Positions 1 through 7,475 of a stretch of 64,000 nt of DNA are shown piece by piece. Origin of the DNA: [Flexibacter] sp. ATCC 35103 (GTDB lineage: Bacteria; Bacteroidota; Bacteroidia; Flavobacteriales; Flavobacteriaceae). The DNA is taken from NCBI RefSeq assembly GCF_001975985.1, contig NZ_MTQF01000005.1, positions 186,001-250,000 of the forward strand. Reading direction: 5' to 3'. The notes under the pieces are model-generated. The model searched no databases. It was not told the origin of the DNA and was given only the letters and a program-made list of their open reading frames with translations. Each line of letters starts with the position of its first letter. The stretch's first letter is position 1. Both the position numbers and the translations under genes were made by a program.

Positions 1-1242
1 ATAATGCATGAAATAAATGAATCCACGATTTTCAATCAATCCAAATTCATCACGACTTGTAGCATCGATAAAATAAGTTTCACCTTTATAATCAATTTTT
101 ACAATTACATGATTAAAAGTAAGTAATGAAGGCAAGTAATATTTCAGGTAATGATCTGTATTAAAATTAACCAAAACTACAGAAGAATCTACCTTAATAT
201 AATCTAAGACCACTTTTAATAAAACTGATTTTGCCTTGCAATCTCCTTGTTTGTTTTGATATGTTACAGAAGGTTCCTGAGGTTTGTGACCGTTCATTTC
301 ATCTGCATTAAAAACATAATAAACATGATTTTGAACATAATCTATTGCAAACTGCAATTGCTCATCTTTGTTGGTAATGGCATCCAGTTTTTCGACCAGA
401 TTTGGTGCAAAATCCTGTAAAGAAGCCTTACTGTACACATCTTCATATAAAGGAGAAATATAATTAGATAAATCGATCCAGTTACTGTCAGTCGCAAAAT
501 CAATAAAAGGAGCAACCTCACGATTTGTATCAACAAAATTGATGTAATTTTCTCTTTCGATCGTAAATTTTTGTCCTTTTTCTAAAGAACTGATCTCCGG
601 TGCCAATACATTTCCTTCTTCATCCCTGAAAAAAGTTTTTTTATAGGCGATTGCTTTCTTACGATCATTGATAAAAGTAAATTTATAACTTCCGTAAGCC
701 CAATATGTACTTGGACTCACCCAAACAAATTTTAAAAATTCCTTGCGCAAAAAGTCACGTTCAGTAAATATTTTTACTCGCGAATCTTCCATTATTAAAA
801 CATCATAAAGACGTAAATCCTTAATGGTAATATTTATTTTTTTATTGCTGCTCAAAACACCACCATCACTTTGGTTTTCGCTATCAAGTACTTTAATTTT
901 TGTGTCAGCAATTTTATCGATTAAAACACCTTCTCTTAAAACACTTATTCTATGTATGATATAGGTTTCGTTTTCTTCGACCACGACATCCATTACTGAT
1001 GCGTTTTCGAGATTAGAGGGTTCGTTAAGCGTATAAGCTACGCAAGCATATTCACTATTTTCTTCATCATTTGTATAATAAATTTTATCTAAAAAATAGC
1101 AATAATCTCTTCCTTCATCTATCTGTTTACTTGCAAAATCTGATTCTTTAATGTAATCAATAAGTTGATTGTCATCAATATTAGCAGCCCATTCTGCCGG
1201 CTTTTGAATTTTGTAATTCTCTGATTGAATAAGATTTTCCAT
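1..1242 (-). CDS. DUF3857 / transglutaminase-like protein (3' end outside window)
   Basis: The frame is open from an ATG at 1242 to the window edge, giving 414 codons with no stop, so the C-terminus is missing. The N-terminal half reads as the beta-rich DUF3857 domain. It is followed by a transglutaminase core with GDCKAKS (probable catalytic Cys, about residue 340) and, later, FNHVIVKID and YFIDATSRDEFG, which supply the expected His and Asp. Proteins of this architecture are common in Bacteroidota and usually exported, but no convincing signal peptide is visible here (the start is MENLIQSENYKIQK). The true substrate is unknown. The family call is secure; enzymatic activity is inferred from the intact-looking triad. 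Confidence 0.85.
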   Translation of the reverse strand, partial: MENLIQSENYKIQKPAEWAANIDDNQLIDYIKESDFASKQIDEGRDYCYFLDKIYYTNDEENSEYACVAYTLNEPSNLENASVMDVVVEENETYIIHRISVLREGVLIDKIADTKIKVLDSENQSDGGVLSSNKKINITIKDLRLYDVLIMEDSRVKIFTERDFLRKEFLKFVWVSPSTYWAYGSYKFTFINDRKKAIAYKKTFFRDEEGNVLAPEISSLEKGQKFTIERENYINFVDTNREVAPFIDFATDSNWIDLSNYISPLYEDVYSKASLQDFAPNLVEKLDAITNKDEQLQFAIDYVQNHVYYVFNADEMNGHKPQEPSVTYQNKQGDCKAKSVLLKVVLDYIKVDSSVVLVNFNTDHYLKYYLPSLLTFNHVIVKIDYKGETYFIDATSRDEFGLIENRGFIYFMHY

Positions 1243-1650
1243 CGTTGTTTTTTATTTTTTCAAATTATTAATGTAAGTATCCTCATTTATTTTGTTCAGC
1301 CTTGAGTGGCTGGAATTTCAAGGAATACGAACTGATTGTGCAAAAATTAATGTGTTTAATTTTCTTAATAAATTTGCATCATTTTATTGACATTGACAAT
1401 TCAAATTAAAAAAAATATCTGTTTTTATTACTGTTGAACTTTAAATTTAAGTGTAAATAAAAGATTTTTTAATACTTACGTTTTGACTTTTAGGCATTTG
1501 TATAAAGTGTTTTTTATGTAAAATAAAACTGATAATTTTTTGATCGCATAAAAAAACCTCGCTTTTTCAGCAAGGTTCAATAAATTTCAGACCAGTAATT
1601 TTGGATAATTCAGATCAATCTTGATTAATCTGATAAAATTGTCTTAGAAA
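1243..1650. other. intergenic, 408 bp
   Basis: AT-rich spacer between two minus-strand genes. Apart from the terminator hairpin at 1550-1577, I see no ORF, RNA gene or clear promoter box. Confidence 0.6.
1550..1577 (-). terminator. Rho-independent terminator of the small ORF at 1651-1908
   Basis: On the minus strand a stem built from AACCTTGC and GCGAGGTT (one mismatch) is followed by a run of T. It lies about 75 bp after the stop codon of the 85-aa gene. Confidence 0.7.
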
Positions 1651-1908
1651 TTATTTCAAAACAGTATGTATAAAATCCATAGCGCCTATTCCTTTATAAG
1701 ACGCAAACAGTGCTTTATCGAAAGCTTCACGTTTTGTTTTTTTATCTTTTGCCTCAGTTTCAACAATCATCTGGTTGAAAATTCTTTCCTGCTCCTCACT
1801 ATATTTTAAAGAAGCTTCTAACAAATAAGTCTTCGAAACAAAACCGAACGAAGTCCAGATTTTTGTTCTGATTTTTTTATTTAAATTTTTTAACGGATTG
1901 GTAATCAT
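1651..1908 (-). CDS. hypothetical protein, 85 aa
   Basis: I do not recognise this protein. It is short, lysine-rich and predicted helical, without signal peptide, membrane segment or cysteine pairs. A terminator follows it and the reading frame has ordinary composition, which supports it being expressed. It stands alone between the transglutaminase gene and the divergent Nudix regulator. Confidence 0.5.
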   Translation of the reverse strand: MITNPLKNLNKKIRTKIWTSFGFVSKTYLLEASLKYSEEQERIFNQMIVETEAKDKKTKREAFDKALFASYKGIGAMDFIHTVLK

Positions 1909-2218
1909 ATCTCCTGCATTAACTTTCGACTTTTTTAATTGAAATAAATAAATTACAAATACAACAAATCATGTAATATTATTCTTTATATAAAACAAAA
2001 TAATAACAAATTATTTTTTAAATGTGTTATAATGACGCAATGTAATTATTTTTTTGATTCGATTTTAATTTTAAGTGAAAATTGTGATTGATATATTTTT
2101 GAAATTTCATCTTTTTTTGCAGAGTTAAAAAACTCAATAATCAGAAAATGTTTCTCATTTGTAAAAATGCCTTAAATTGCATCTCATTTAAAGATGAAAC
2201 AGATTTAAGAAAAATGAA
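1909..2218. other. divergent intergenic region, 310 bp
   Basis: Very AT-rich spacer between the divergent 85-aa gene and the Nudix regulator. It must hold both promoters, but no exact TAnnTTTG box stands out, and no RNA gene is visible. Confidence 0.5.
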
Positions 2219-2974
2219 ATGGCGAAAGGAATAATAGAAGATAACGAAAATTACCAACCGGGACTCTCGATTGATTGTGTAATTTTTGGTTTTCATGATA
2301 ATCAGTTAAAAGTTTTATTGATTAAAACTCCTTATGAAGAAAAATGGTCTTTACCTGGCGGATTTATTCCTATTGATCAGGATATAGATACCGCGGCAGT
2401 AACGGTTTTAAATGAACGTACAGGTATAGATGGTATTTTCCTGCGACAATTTGCGACCTTTGGAAAAGTAAAACGCAATGATAAACATTTTGGCAAAGCA
2501 GTTTTAGAACATTATGAAATTCCTGAAGAAAAAGGAAAATGGTTCACACAACGTTTTGTAACTATTGGATATTATGCCCTGGTTGATTTTTTAAAAGCCA
2601 TTCCGCAAAAAGAAAACAGTCAGCAAATTATAGAATGGATTGACCATAAAGAAGTTCCTGAACTTATTTTAGATCATAAAAAAATTCTGGATAAAGCACT
2701 GAACACCCTTAGAATCGAATTGAATTTAATGCCAATTGGATATAATTTATTACCTGAAAAATTTACCATTCCGGAACTTCAGAAATTATATGAAACAATT
2801 TTGGATAAAAAACTGGACAGAAGAAATTTTCTTAGAAAAATAACCAACATTGGAATCCTGACAAAACTGGATGAAAAGAAAAGTAATGTGGCACATAAAG
2901 CACCAAATTTATACACTTTTGATAAGGATAAATATGATGAGGTTCTTAAAAATGGTTTGAATCAGGGTTGGTAA
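2219..2974 (+). CDS. Nudix-domain transcriptional regulator (NrtR/AraR-like), probably non-catalytic
   Basis: The 251-aa protein has an N-terminal Nudix fold (about residues 15-150) and a C-terminal winged-helix region (about 165-245), the layout of NrtR/AraR-type Nudix regulators. The Nudix box starting at G48 is degenerate. Against the consensus GX5EX7REUXEEXGU the first Glu is Gln54, the RE pair is Thr62-Val63 and the second Glu of EE is Arg67; only E66, G69 and I70 fit. Loss of most metal-binding Glu residues argues for ligand sensing rather than hydrolysis. The gene is monocistronic with no sugar or NAD gene beside it, so the effector cannot be told from context. Confidence 0.8.
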   Translation: MAKGIIEDNENYQPGLSIDCVIFGFHDNQLKVLLIKTPYEEKWSLPGGFIPIDQDIDTAAVTVLNERTGIDGIFLRQFATFGKVKRNDKHFGKAVLEHYEIPEEKGKWFTQRFVTIGYYALVDFLKAIPQKENSQQIIEWIDHKEVPELILDHKKILDKALNTLRIELNLMPIGYNLLPEKFTIPELQKLYETILDKKLDRRNFLRKITNIGILTKLDEKKSNVAHKAPNLYTFDKDKYDEVLKNGLNQGW

Positions 2975-3005
2975 AATATAGCTAAGCTAAGTAAACTCAC
3001 CAGAA

Positions 3006-3034
3006 ACCCGACAGGTTTCAAAAACCTGTCGGGT
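3006..3034. terminator. strong palindrome / bidirectional terminator
   Basis: A perfect hairpin with arms ACCCGACAGGTTT and AACCTGTCGGGT lies between the Nudix gene and the MmcQ-like gene. A second palindrome of the same design but different sequence is at 10210-10243. No long T-run follows, so it may be a dispersed repeat acting as a terminator or mRNA stabiliser. Confidence 0.5.
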
Positions 3035-3052
3035 CTAATAAATCAGTACGAA

Positions 3053-3373
3053 ATGGTAAATATTGAAACATTTAGAAAATTAGCTTTAGCGTTTGAAAAT
3101 GCCACTGAAGAATCACATTTTGAGAAAACGTCTTTCCGAATCAACAAAAAAATATTTGCCACTTTTGATGAAAAGAATAATTGGGCCGTTTTGAAATTAA
3201 ACGAAATCGATCAATCTGTTTTTTGTGCGTCAGGCGAAATGATTTTTTATCCAATACCCAATAAATGGGGAAAACAGGGCTGGACAATTGTTGAACTTTC
3301 TAAAGTAAGAGCGGAAATGTTCGAAGATGCATTAAAGCTTTCTTATGACAATGTTGCATCAAAAAAAAGATAA
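3053..3373 (+). CDS. MmcQ/YjbR family protein
   Basis: A 106-aa protein matching the small MmcQ/YjbR family: an N-terminal helix followed by SFRINKKIFATFDEKNNWAVLKL and a C-terminal segment with GKQGWTIVEL. Members adopt a CyaY-like fold and are often annotated as DNA-binding, but their function is not established. It is full length. It sits 80 bp after the Nudix gene behind a hairpin, so it may be transcribed separately. It converges on the alkB end of the alkylation-repair cluster. Confidence 0.8.
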   Translation: MVNIETFRKLALAFENATEESHFEKTSFRINKKIFATFDEKNNWAVLKLNEIDQSVFCASGEMIFYPIPNKWGKQGWTIVELSKVRAEMFEDALKLSYDNVASKKR

Positions 3374-3399
3374 TCTACAAACTGATAAACCTGTTAGGT

Positions 3400-4008
3400 T
3401 TAATCAACAATCGTTCTAAAAGTCAAATTTACTCTTGGTTTTAATGTTGTTTTTGTTGGTGGCAATCGATGCAGCCAATGTGTTTGTGTGGTATCTTTCA
3501 TCACTAATAAACTCCCATGTTCTAAAATTAGAGAAACAGTTTCTTTTGTTTCTTTATGCTTAAAAGCAAACTTGCGTTCTGCACCAAAACTTACTGAACC
3601 AATGGCGCCATTTTTCTTTAAATCTTTTTCGGCATCGCTGTGCCAAGCCATTCCTTCATCGCCGGAATGATATAAATTTAGTAAACAAGAATTGAATGTT
3701 TCTCCTGTTTTTTCTTCAATAACGGCTTTTAGTTTCAATAATTCCTTTGTCCACGGAAGCGCTTTTTTTGTGGTATTCGAATACGTATATTCAAAACCTG
3801 AATCTCCGTACCAGGCTACTTTTCGTTTTGTAACAATTAATTTTCCAAAGATAATAGCTTCATCATTTTTCCATTCGATAGTATTCAAAAGAACATCCAA
3901 ATAATGATTGGAATCTTCTCTTGAGAATAATTTTCCGTAATAATTGACAGTTCCGTCTTTAGGAAGCAAATTCGTAGTTTCGTCAGTTTCAGGATTAAAT
4001 AAGTCCAT
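3400..4008 (-). CDS. alkB: AlkB-type 2-oxoglutarate/Fe(II) DNA dealkylase
   Basis: The 202-aa protein is close in layout to AlkB/ALKBH2 oxygenases, which oxidatively remove methyl groups such as 1-methyladenine and 3-methylcytosine from DNA. Iron ligands are visible as H123 and D125 (in AWHSDAE) and H180 (in HRLPPT). The 2-oxoglutarate-binding arginines R192 and R198 lie in RVNLTFR. The start codon lies inside the 3' end of the Ada zinc-module gene (14-bp overlap), so the two are translationally coupled. It is the last gene of the minus-strand alkylation-repair cluster, presumably induced by the Ada regulator encoded upstream. Confidence 0.93.
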   Translation of the reverse strand: MDLFNPETDETTNLLPKDGTVNYYGKLFSREDSNHYLDVLLNTIEWKNDEAIIFGKLIVTKRKVAWYGDSGFEYTYSNTTKKALPWTKELLKLKAVIEEKTGETFNSCLLNLYHSGDEGMAWHSDAEKDLKKNGAIGSVSFGAERKFAFKHKETKETVSLILEHGSLLVMKDTTQTHWLHRLPPTKTTLKPRVNLTFRTIVD

Positions 4009-4240
4009 TTTTCCAGTTTTGATATTCGTTTTTCATGCAATGTCCGCAAGGTCTGAAACCATTTTCGATGGCCTCATTTTCAGATAAAAAGAAAACCCGA
4101 TTTTCTTGTTTCATTCTTTTTCCTGACGAACACTTTAAAGTTCCGTAGATTTTTAGTTTTCGGTTTCCACCAAAGCAAATTTCTGCATTTTTAATTTTAA
4201 TTCGAAGATCACGGTCGAGAATTTTATTGTGTTCAATCAT
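3995..4240 (-). CDS. stand-alone Ada-type zinc-binding module
   Basis: The 81-aa protein corresponds to the N-terminal metal-binding domain of Ada, here as a separate gene. The conserved stretch runs from C37 (CSSGKRMKQENRVFF) to GFRPCGHC (C65, C68). By-eye alignment with E. coli Ada places C37 on Ada C42 and C65/C68 on C69/C72. The position of the methyl-accepting Ada C38 falls on G33. C22 is present upstream but not at the usual spacing. It may therefore bind zinc and DNA without accepting methyl groups. It overlaps alkB by 14 bp, and a pair of dispersed palindromes separates it from the oxygenase gene upstream. Confidence 0.8.
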   Translation of the reverse strand: MIEHNKILDRDLRIKIKNAEICFGGNRKLKIYGTLKCSSGKRMKQENRVFFLSENEAIENGFRPCGHCMKNEYQNWKNGLI

Positions 4241-4263
4241 TTGTTTTATAGATATTTTTTACC

Positions 4264-4348
4264 GTAGAGACGCACAGCCGTGCGTCTAACGTTAGGTAAT
4301 TAATCATGTCGAGAATCATTGCGGAGACGCACTGCTGTGCGCCTCTAC
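4264..4348. repeat. pair of dispersed palindromic repeats
   Basis: Two imperfect palindromes of the type AGACGCAC-N4-GTGCGTCT lie at 4264-4290 and 4322-4348. Their outer ends (GTAGAG and CTCTAC) can also pair with each other to form one larger hairpin. Related copies occur at 33077-33100, 33516-33543 and 48105-48130. They fill the spacer inside the repair cluster. Confidence 0.8.
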
Positions 4349-4378
4349 AGATATGCTGTGTGTTGAAACCTCTGAACC

Positions 4379-5092
4379 TTAACTTAACGCATCATGAAAA
4401 ATAATGCCCAATGTATGTCTTTCTCCGGAATGAATTTCGCTGACACCGTGTTTCATATTGACACGATAATATCCTTTTGTACCTTTTACGGGTCTAAAAT
4501 TAGTCGTAAAAATCAAAATATCGCCCTTTTTAGGTTTCAGGACAATCGCTTTCGATTGTGCTCTGGGGGTTTGCTGCGTTAATACAAATTCACCGCCGGT
4601 AAAATCTTCGTCAGGTTCGTTTAGAAAAATCACAATTTGAATAGGAAAATAAACATCGCCATACAAATCCTGATGTAAGGTATTAAAACCACTTTTACCA
4701 TATTTTAAAATTAAAACAGTTGCTTTGAATTGATTATTTGCATGACATTGTTCTAATAATTTTTCATGAGTTTCAGGAAAAAAGGTATTTATATTCAGCA
4801 CTTTCATCCACGCATTTGCAATTGGGGCAAGTTTAGGATAAATGGATGTTCGAATTGTCTGAATCAAATCAGGCAACGGATAATTAAAATATTTATATTC
4901 GCCCAAACCAAACCGATAACGTTCCATTACAACTGTTTTTCGGTATAAATTTGGATTGTCATAATCGAATTTTAAGTCTTCACATTGTTCGTTATCGAGT
5001 AGATCTGGGATAATGGCGAATCCATTTTCGTGCATAGATTCAGTGATGCTTTCCCAATTAAGAGAAGCAATTTTTGATTGTATATTCTGCAT
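4379..5092 (-). CDS. 2OG-Fe(II) oxygenase, DNA-repair-associated family
   Basis: The 237-aa protein has a double-stranded beta-helix oxygenase signature: H140 and D142 (in LHQDLYGD), a distal H215 and a candidate 2-oxoglutarate arginine R225. The sequence resembles the bacterial family annotated as oxygenases acting on damaged DNA (Pfam Oxygenase-NA type), which is often encoded beside ada and alkB. Here it lies 2 bp after the alpha/beta hydrolase gene in a row with ada, the Ada zinc module and alkB. It is probably part of the alkylation response. The substrate (DNA, RNA or nucleotide) is inferred from context only. Confidence 0.8.
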   Translation of the reverse strand: MQNIQSKIASLNWESITESMHENGFAIIPDLLDNEQCEDLKFDYDNPNLYRKTVVMERYRFGLGEYKYFNYPLPDLIQTIRTSIYPKLAPIANAWMKVLNINTFFPETHEKLLEQCHANNQFKATVLILKYGKSGFNTLHQDLYGDVYFPIQIVIFLNEPDEDFTGGEFVLTQQTPRAQSKAIVLKPKKGDILIFTTNFRPVKGTKGYYRVNMKHGVSEIHSGERHTLGIIFHDALS

Positions 5093-5094
5093 CT

Positions 5095-5817
5095 TTATAG
5101 TGTTGCTATTTCACAAAATATGTTTGATAATTCTTCTGGTTTACTAAAAAAAGGAGAATGGCTGGTTGGCATACGATATACTTTTTCGCAAATAGTTTCA
5201 GTATACATTTTTCTTTGAATGAATGGTGTTACGGCTTTATCCTCAGTACATTCTATATAAAAGCGAGGAACGCTGCCATACTTATCTTCGGATAATTGTA
5301 AAGGTGTAATTCCTGTCGCTATAGATTCATGACTCAATAATAGCTTTGCCATTTGTGTTATAGAATCTTCACAATCATGATACAGACCTTCTTTATAGAT
5401 TTCTGTTTGCAAAGTATGTGAATTTAACTCTGGAAATCGGGTTACATACGGTTTTAAAACACCACCAATATCCTGAATAGAATATTCGCTTTGGGTTTTG
5501 CCATTCGGAATTAAATAGGCAGCGAGGTAAATCAATTTCTCTATTTTTTCAGGTCGGTATTCCGCAACTTGCGAAATCATAATTCCATTTTTACTATGTC
5601 CAACAAGTATTACCTGTTCATCCAAACTATCAATTAATGTGCAAATTTTCTCTACCGAAGTTTTTAATGTTACTTCCTGAATTGGTGTTTTGTCTCTTCC
5701 CATTCCGGGTAAATCTATTGCAATTGCTTTATGACCTTTGCTTTCTAAAACAGGAATAACTTTATGCCAATTCCAGGCGTTATGCCATGAACCATGAATT
5801 AAAATAAATGTTTTCAT
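5095..5817 (-). CDS. alpha/beta hydrolase (salicylate-esterase/hydroxynitrile-lyase-like)
   Basis: The 240-aa hydrolase begins at once with the oxyanion-hole motif LIHGSWHNAW and has no signal peptide. The nucleophile elbow is GHSKNG with S75, the acid is probably D193 (CTEDKAV) and the base H220 (TSHSPF). The fold matches the MES/salicylate-esterase group of plant-like hydrolases. It lies tightly between ada (73 bp upstream) and the 2OG oxygenase (2 bp downstream). Why a hydrolase belongs to an alkylation cluster is not evident; it could remove an alkylated or ester by-product. Confidence 0.85.
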   Translation of the reverse strand: MKTFILIHGSWHNAWNWHKVIPVLESKGHKAIAIDLPGMGRDKTPIQEVTLKTSVEKICTLIDSLDEQVILVGHSKNGIMISQVAEYRPEKIEKLIYLAAYLIPNGKTQSEYSIQDIGGVLKPYVTRFPELNSHTLQTEIYKEGLYHDCEDSITQMAKLLLSHESIATGITPLQLSEDKYGSVPRFYIECTEDKAVTPFIQRKMYTETICEKVYRMPTSHSPFFSKPEELSNIFCEIATL

Positions 5818-5890
5818 CTCTATTAAATTTAATATTTATGAGACAAAATTACCTTTGCATTCAGGAAAATAAAATCTGTTTCTTGCTCAA

Positions 5891-6736
5891 TTACAAACTA
5901 ATTTGCGCACCTTCCCAGCCAATAATAGCCGTTTTTCGGGTGTTTCCCCACATATATCCGCCAAAGGTTCCTGAAGCTTGAATTACGCGATGACACGGAA
6001 TTAAAAAAGCTACAGGATTACTGCCAATTGCAGTTCCAACAGCTCGTGAAGCATTAGGTTTTTCGATTTTTTGCGCAATCGAGCCATAAGTAGAAAGTTG
6101 TCCCATTGGAATTTTGAGCAACGTTTCCCAAACTTTCAATTGAAAATCGGTTCCTTTTAAATGCAGTTTTATTTCAGGCAATTTACTCCAGTCATTCTGG
6201 AAAATAAAAAGTGCATTTTGCTGTGCTAAATCTAGTTTTCGTGAGAATGTTGCATTTGGAAATTTGTTTTTTAAATCCTCAAATCCAGTTTCTTCATCTT
6301 CGGCGAAAGCCATAAAACAAACTCCTTTTGATGTAGAAGCAACGATAATATTCCCAAACGGACTTTCGGCGAAACTAAAATTAATGTCTAAATTTTTACC
6401 GCCATTTTTATATTCCGCAGGAGTCATTCCCTCAATGTTTACAAACAAATCATGCAGACGGCTTGTTCCTGACAATCCGGTATCAAAAGCTGCATCAGAT
6501 AAAGTGACCTGATTACTTTCTTTTAGAATTTTTTTGGCGTGTTCAACACTTATATATTGCAAGAATTTCTTCGGACTTGTCCCTGCCCATTCTGTAAATA
6601 AACGTTGAAAGTGAAACGGACTTAAATGTACTTTTTCAGCAACCTCATCTAAGTTAGGCTGTTCCTTAAAGTTGACTTTAATATAATCGATGGCATCCGC
6701 GATACGATTATAATTGATGGTTTCCTGTGTGTTCAT
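5891..6736 (-). CDS. ada: AraC-type regulator fused to O6-alkylguanine-DNA alkyltransferase (Ada without zinc domain)
   Basis: The 281-aa protein combines an N-terminal AraC helix-turn-helix domain (about residues 8-110) with a C-terminal O6-methylguanine-DNA methyltransferase domain (about 118-278). The acceptor cysteine C248 is in PCHRVI. The N-terminal Ada zinc/phosphotriester domain is missing and is instead encoded as a separate gene at 3995-4240. The cluster ada - hydrolase - oxygenase - zinc module - alkB lies on one strand with short gaps. The protein probably repairs O6-alkylguanine and activates the cluster, though how it senses damage without an attached phosphotriester domain is open. 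Confidence 0.93.
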   Translation of the reverse strand: MNTQETINYNRIADAIDYIKVNFKEQPNLDEVAEKVHLSPFHFQRLFTEWAGTSPKKFLQYISVEHAKKILKESNQVTLSDAAFDTGLSGTSRLHDLFVNIEGMTPAEYKNGGKNLDINFSFAESPFGNIIVASTSKGVCFMAFAEDEETGFEDLKNKFPNATFSRKLDLAQQNALFIFQNDWSKLPEIKLHLKGTDFQLKVWETLLKIPMGQLSTYGSIAQKIEKPNASRAVGTAIGSNPVAFLIPCHRVIQASGTFGGYMWGNTRKTAIIGWEGAQISL

Positions 6737-6811
6737 TTTTTTTCAATTTTATAATACAAATATCGACAGGATTCTTTGGCTATAAAATCCGAAACTTGCG
6801 GTGTTTTTTTT

Positions 6812-6975
6812 CTTAACCGCAAAGTGCGCCATGTTTTTGCTCGCAAAGTCGCGAAGTCGCAAAGTTTTTTCGCAATATTGTCACCCTTAGCGAAGTCGAA
6901 GGGCACAAAGCATGTCGACAAAGATTGACTTAAACCTTAAAAATAAATCTTTGCGTTTCTGCGACTTTGCGAGAG
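6812..6975. repeat. low-complexity repeat of CGCAAAGTCGCGAAG units
   Basis: The spacer upstream of ada holds short repeated units built on CGCAAAGT/GCGAAGTC, ending with an inverted copy (TGCGACTTTGCGAGA) near 6960. Similar units form the large palindrome at 28306-28374. A 62-aa reading frame here is a by-product of the repeat. Confidence 0.65.
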
Positions 6976-7014
6976 ATTTACTAGGCTAGTATTGAAATCA
7001 TTTCTTTAATAATA

Positions 7015-7347
7015 TTAATGCGCCGTAGTTTTAGAAAAAACATTGATTACAACAACTCCAATCATAATTAAGGTTAAGCCAATAATTGCAGGTAAATCCG
7101 GAATTTGTTTAAAGAAAATAGCCCCTATAAAAGTAATCAAAACAATGCCGACTCCAGACCAAATTGCATAAGCAATACCAACAGGAATGGTTCTAATGGC
7201 AAAACTCAAAAAGTAAAAAGCAGCAAAATAACCAATAATTGTAATAATACTTGGGATAAGCTGTGTAAATTGTTCGGATTTTTTTAATGCCGAAGTTGCA
7301 ATGATTTCGAATATAATGGCAATGCCCAGAAAGAAGAAGTTTTTCAT
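7015..7347 (-). CDS. small multidrug resistance (SMR) efflux transporter
   Basis: The 110-aa protein has four predicted transmembrane helices and the conserved membrane-embedded E14 in the first helix (IIFEIIATSALK), the proton- and drug-coupling residue of EmrE/QacE-type pumps. GIAYAIWSGVGIV in helix 3 is the typical SMR signature. Such proteins work as dual-topology dimers in the inner membrane exporting cationic compounds or guanidinium. Only one SMR gene is present, consistent with a homodimer. It lies upstream of ada on the same strand, but the repeat-rich 280-bp spacer makes co-transcription doubtful. Confidence 0.92.
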   Translation of the reverse strand: MKNFFFLGIAIIFEIIATSALKKSEQFTQLIPSIITIIGYFAAFYFLSFAIRTIPVGIAYAIWSGVGIVLITFIGAIFFKQIPDLPAIIGLTLIMIGVVVINVFSKTTAH

Positions 7348-7445
7348 ATTTCACGTTTTTTACAAAGTTAAGCTTTGTATTGGAGTTAAATTAAAGATTT
7401 ATTTTTTCTATTGTTTTATTTATAGGTTTTTTCCTGTTTTAATAA

Positions 7446-7453
7446 TATGTTTG
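7446..7453 (+). promoter_or_regulatory. candidate -7 box TATGTTTG
   Basis: An exact match to the Bacteroidota -7 consensus TAnnTTTG lies 22 bp before the ATG at 7476. No good TTTG -33 box is visible. Confidence 0.35.
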
Positions 7454-7475
7454 CTTTCGTAATAAATTGAATTAT

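Noticed and set aside
6733..6921. 62-aa minus-strand open frame before ada
   Set aside because: It is made of the CGCAAAGTCGCGAAG repeat and has no protein-like conservation or start signal.
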